In this document: positions 6,115 through 7,922 of the stretch, one piece after another
How positions within the stretch are numbered: the stretch's first letter is position 1
Layout: each line of letters opens with the position of its first letter
Notes under the pieces: generated by a model
What the model saw: the letters and a program-made list of their open reading frames with translations, nothing else
Databases searched by the model: none
What the model was told of the DNA's origin: nothing
Made by a program: the position numbers and the translations under genes
DNA from: JACQXM01 sp964569425
GTDB lineage: Bacteria; Planctomycetota; Phycisphaerae; UBA1845
Assembly (NCBI GenBank): GCA_964569425.1
Contig: CAZMVD010000165.1
Coordinates: 1-7,922, forward strand
Direction of reading: 5' to 3'
Length of the DNA: 7,922 nucleotides

Positions 6115-6915
6115 TCACTCGCCCTTGAATTGCGAAGGACGCTTCTCGAGGAAAGCGGTCACGCCTTCCCGGTGGTCGTGCGTGCGACCGGCCGTGGTCT
6201 GGAGCATGGACTCGTAGTCGAGCTGCGCCTCCAGGTCTGCGCTCCACGCGGCGTTCATGGCCCGCTTGGTCAACCCAATGGTCCGGGTGGGCAATTCGGC
6301 CAGCCGTTTCGCCAGCTTTGAGGTTTCCGAGGCAAGTTCGGCATCGGGCACGACCTGGTTAACCAGGCCGATGCGCAGCGCCTCGTCGGCCTTGACCTTG
6401 CGGCCGGTGAAGACCAGTTCCAGCGCCCGGGCGGCGCCGACCAGGCGGGGTAAAAAAAACGTGCTCCCTGTATCGGGCACCAACCCGACGTTGACAAACG
6501 CCTGGACGAAGCTGGCCGACTCGGCCGCGAGGCGCAGGTCACACGCCAGCGCCAGGCTGGCTCCTGCTCCCGCCGCCACGCCGTTTACCGCCGCGATGAC
6601 CGGCTTTTCCATGGTCCGCAGCCCGGCGATCATGGGGTTGTAGCGGGCGCGCAGGTGGGCGCCCAATTCGAGCGGCTCTGCGCTCTTATAGCGGTCGGCC
6701 ACGTCCGCCAGATCCTGCCCGGCGGAGAAGCCGCGTCCGGCGCCGGTTATGACCAAACAGCGAACGCCTTTATCCTTTTCTGCGTCGCGCACCGCTTTGG
6801 ACAGTGCCGATAGAAGATCGTTGTTAAAGGCGTTGAGCACATCAGGACGGTTCAGCCGCAGCGTGCGTACCGCTCCCTCGTTTTCGATCAACAGGCACTG
6901 TCGTTCATCGGCCAT
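6115..6915 (-). CDS. paaG: PaaG-like enoyl-CoA hydratase/isomerase
   Basis: A 266-residue crotonase-fold protein whose sequence closely tracks PaaG. In aerobic phenylacetate breakdown PaaG isomerises ring-1,2-epoxyphenylacetyl-CoA to oxepin-CoA, and it can also shift double bonds in unsaturated acyl-CoAs. Evidence: GRGFSAGQDL (60-69) forms the first oxyanion-hole segment, RYNPMI (91-96) matches the PaaG RxYNP region, and NGVAAGAGASLALACD (111-126) gives the second oxyanion segment. LVPDTGST (145-152) places Asp148 where PaaG has its essential acid/base Asp. The Glu pair of true hydratases is absent, so isomerase rather than hydratase activity is expected. The C-terminus (HREGVTAFLEKRPSQFKGE) also matches. 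ATG 6915 has GAGGAA 6 nt upstream. It follows the second crotonase by 98 bp and is probably in the same transcript. No paaABCDE ring oxygenase is in the window, so the physiological substrate is an inference. Confidence 0.85.
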   Translation of the reverse strand: MADERQCLLIENEGAVRTLRLNRPDVLNAFNNDLLSALSKAVRDAEKDKGVRCLVITGAGRGFSAGQDLADVADRYKSAEPLELGAHLRARYNPMIAGLRTMEKPVIAAVNGVAAGAGASLALACDLRLAAESASFVQAFVNVGLVPDTGSTFFLPRLVGAARALELVFTGRKVKADEALRIGLVNQVVPDAELASETSKLAKRLAELPTRTIGLTKRAMNAAWSADLEAQLDYESMLQTTAGRTHDHREGVTAFLEKRPSQFKGE

Positions 6916-7013
6916 TCAGAGTTCCTCGTACCAAGAGCCTTTAACGGTCTTCGACCCTCGTTCTCCATTCGCCATTTACCGCCACCGCCGGCAAACGGCC
7001 TGGTTCCGCATCA

Positions 7014-7784
7014 CTATCGGCCCTTGAACAGCGCTTTGCGCTTTTCCTGGAACGCTTTCATTCCCTCTTTCTGATCTTCGGTGGCGAACAGGGCGTAAAA
7101 CAGCTTGCGTTCGTAGTCCAGGCCCGCCGAGAGCGGCGTTTCGTCCACCTTCAGAATCGCCTCCTTGGCGAATTGCAGCGCGATCGGCGGCAGGGCCGCA
7201 AGCTCCCCGGCCAGGCGCATGGCCTCGTCGAGGTACTGTTCCTTGGATACCACCCGCGACACCAACCCGGCCTCGAAGGCTTCCTTGGCCGACATGAACC
7301 GCCCGGTCAGGATCATCTCCATGGCGCGGTACTTGCCGATGGCGCGCGTGAGCCGCTGCGTGCCGCCGGCGCCGGGCATGACGCCGATCTTGATCTCCGG
7401 CTGGCCGAACTGCGCCGACTCCGAGGCCACGATGATATCGCAGTGCATCGCCAGCTCGCAGCCGCCGCCGAGGCAGAAACCACTCACCGCGGCGATGATC
7501 GGTTTGCGGATGGCCTTGATGCGCAGCCAGCGGGCGAGGTTGTTGCGCTCGTTCATGGTCACGACCGACGCCTCGGCCATTTCGCCGATGTCCGCCCCGG
7601 CCGCAAAGGCTTTTTCGCTGCCCGCCAGCACCATGACGTACACTTCCGGGTCGCGATCGCAGCGCTCCATGGTTTCGATGAGCTGGTCCATCAGCTCGAC
7701 CGACAGCGCATTGAGCTTGTCCGGGCGGTTAAGCGTGAGCAGGGCAATGTGGTCGGTCTTCCGGGTGAGAATCAATTCACTCAT
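7014..7784 (-). CDS. Enoyl-CoA hydratase (crotonase), PaaF/EchA-like
   Basis: A 256-residue classical enoyl-CoA hydratase, which adds water across the trans-2 double bond of enoyl-CoA in beta-oxidation-type pathways. FAAGADIGEMAE (60-71) supplies one oxyanion-hole amide and LGGGCE (105-110) the other. The catalytic pair is intact: Glu110 and Glu130 (FGQPEI), 20 residues apart as in rat crotonase Glu144/Glu164, followed by MPGAGGTQRL (136-145). The C-terminal helices end in EGMKAFQEKRKALFKGR. The start MSELIL and the overall sequence resemble PaaF, which hydrates 2,3-didehydroadipyl-CoA, but general short-chain hydratases look alike, so I give no symbol. I prefer ATG 7784, which matches family N-termini and has a weak GGA 11 nt upstream; ATG 7799 would add five residues and has no ribosome binding site. 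It is first in a likely pair with the PaaG-like gene. Confidence 0.9.
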   Translation of the reverse strand: MSELILTRKTDHIALLTLNRPDKLNALSVELMDQLIETMERCDRDPEVYVMVLAGSEKAFAAGADIGEMAEASVVTMNERNNLARWLRIKAIRKPIIAAVSGFCLGGGCELAMHCDIIVASESAQFGQPEIKIGVMPGAGGTQRLTRAIGKYRAMEMILTGRFMSAKEAFEAGLVSRVVSKEQYLDEAMRLAGELAALPPIALQFAKEAILKVDETPLSAGLDYERKLFYALFATEDQKEGMKAFQEKRKALFKGR

Positions 7785-7841
7785 GATGGTTGCATCCAAA
7801 ACGACAGGGAAAACCCGTTACGATTGACGGTCGCGCACTGA

Positions 7842-7870
7842 AGCGTAATCCACCGAGCCCGCTTCGACAA
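7842..7870 (-). promoter_or_regulatory. Possible promoter of the crotonase pair
   Basis: On the minus strand TTGTCG (7865-7870) and TACGCT (7842-7847) are separated by 17 bp, with transcription starting near 7835 and a leader of about 50 nt. Both boxes are only moderate matches. An open frame of 34 codons runs in from the right edge on the minus strand and ends at a TAA near 7818. It has no recognisable content, so the window could contain the tail of an upstream gene, but this is not supported. Confidence 0.3.
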
Positions 7871-7922
7871 CCGAATGTATCACGCGACAGCACCTCGCCA
7901 TGCGGTTGACCTGAACCGAGCG

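Noticed and set aside
4091..6217. A 708-codon plus-strand open frame opposite transketolase
   Set aside because: It is antisense to a clearly real transketolase gene and extends into paaG. Its composition is that of a shadow frame in GC-rich DNA, without any domain.
7165..7841. Two long plus-strand open frames (about 220 codons each)
   Set aside because: Both lie opposite the enoyl-CoA hydratase, whose catalytic motifs are intact. They are overlapping shadow frames.
7777..7922. Tail of a gene entering from the right edge on the minus strand
   Set aside because: Two minus-strand frames are open from the edge (one to a TAA near 7818, one into the hydratase start), but neither has recognisable content. 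Open frames this short are expected by chance at this GC.

Overview
The window is high-GC bacterial chromosome with single-copy housekeeping-type genes and no sign of a plasmid, phage, insertion sequence or CRISPR array. The host cannot be fixed from sequence alone. The transketolase is of the short, animal-like type with a clade-like insertion, there is a secreted DUF1579-type protein, and the tRNA gene does not encode its CCA end. Together these would fit Planctomycetota or another non-proteobacterial phylum, but this is a weak inference.

Layout, left to right. A DUF2062 membrane protein (+) probably starts at GTG 231 behind a good ribosome binding site, with an extended -10 element near 101-109. 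Next comes a gene-poor, lower-GC stretch (807-1346), then tRNA-Ala(GGC) on the minus strand with a well-placed promoter. A second gene-poor stretch (1420-1974) carries a hairpin with an anti-Shine-Dalgarno loop and then the promoter and structured leader of xerD (+). All XerD catalytic residues are present. From 2963 onward every gene is on the minus strand: a secreted DUF1579-like protein convergent with xerD, a transketolase, a PaaG-like crotonase and a second, canonical enoyl-CoA hydratase.

On the minus strand the transcription order is hydratase, PaaG-like isomerase, transketolase, DUF1579. The two crotonases are only 98 bp apart and are probably co-transcribed; they would act on CoA thioesters in fatty-acid, phenylacetate-like or other acyl-CoA degradation. 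Transketolase has its own promoter-like sequence and is probably separate; it serves the non-oxidative pentose phosphate pathway. XerD is the chromosome-dimer-resolution recombinase type; no dif-like site was seen here.

No clearly novel multi-gene system is present. The items most worth a second look are the xerD leader, which has three mutually arranged inverted repeats including a possible pseudoknot; the anti-Shine-Dalgarno hairpin at 1576-1592; the animal-type transketolase with an insertion in its C-terminal half; and the pairing of two functionally different crotonases.
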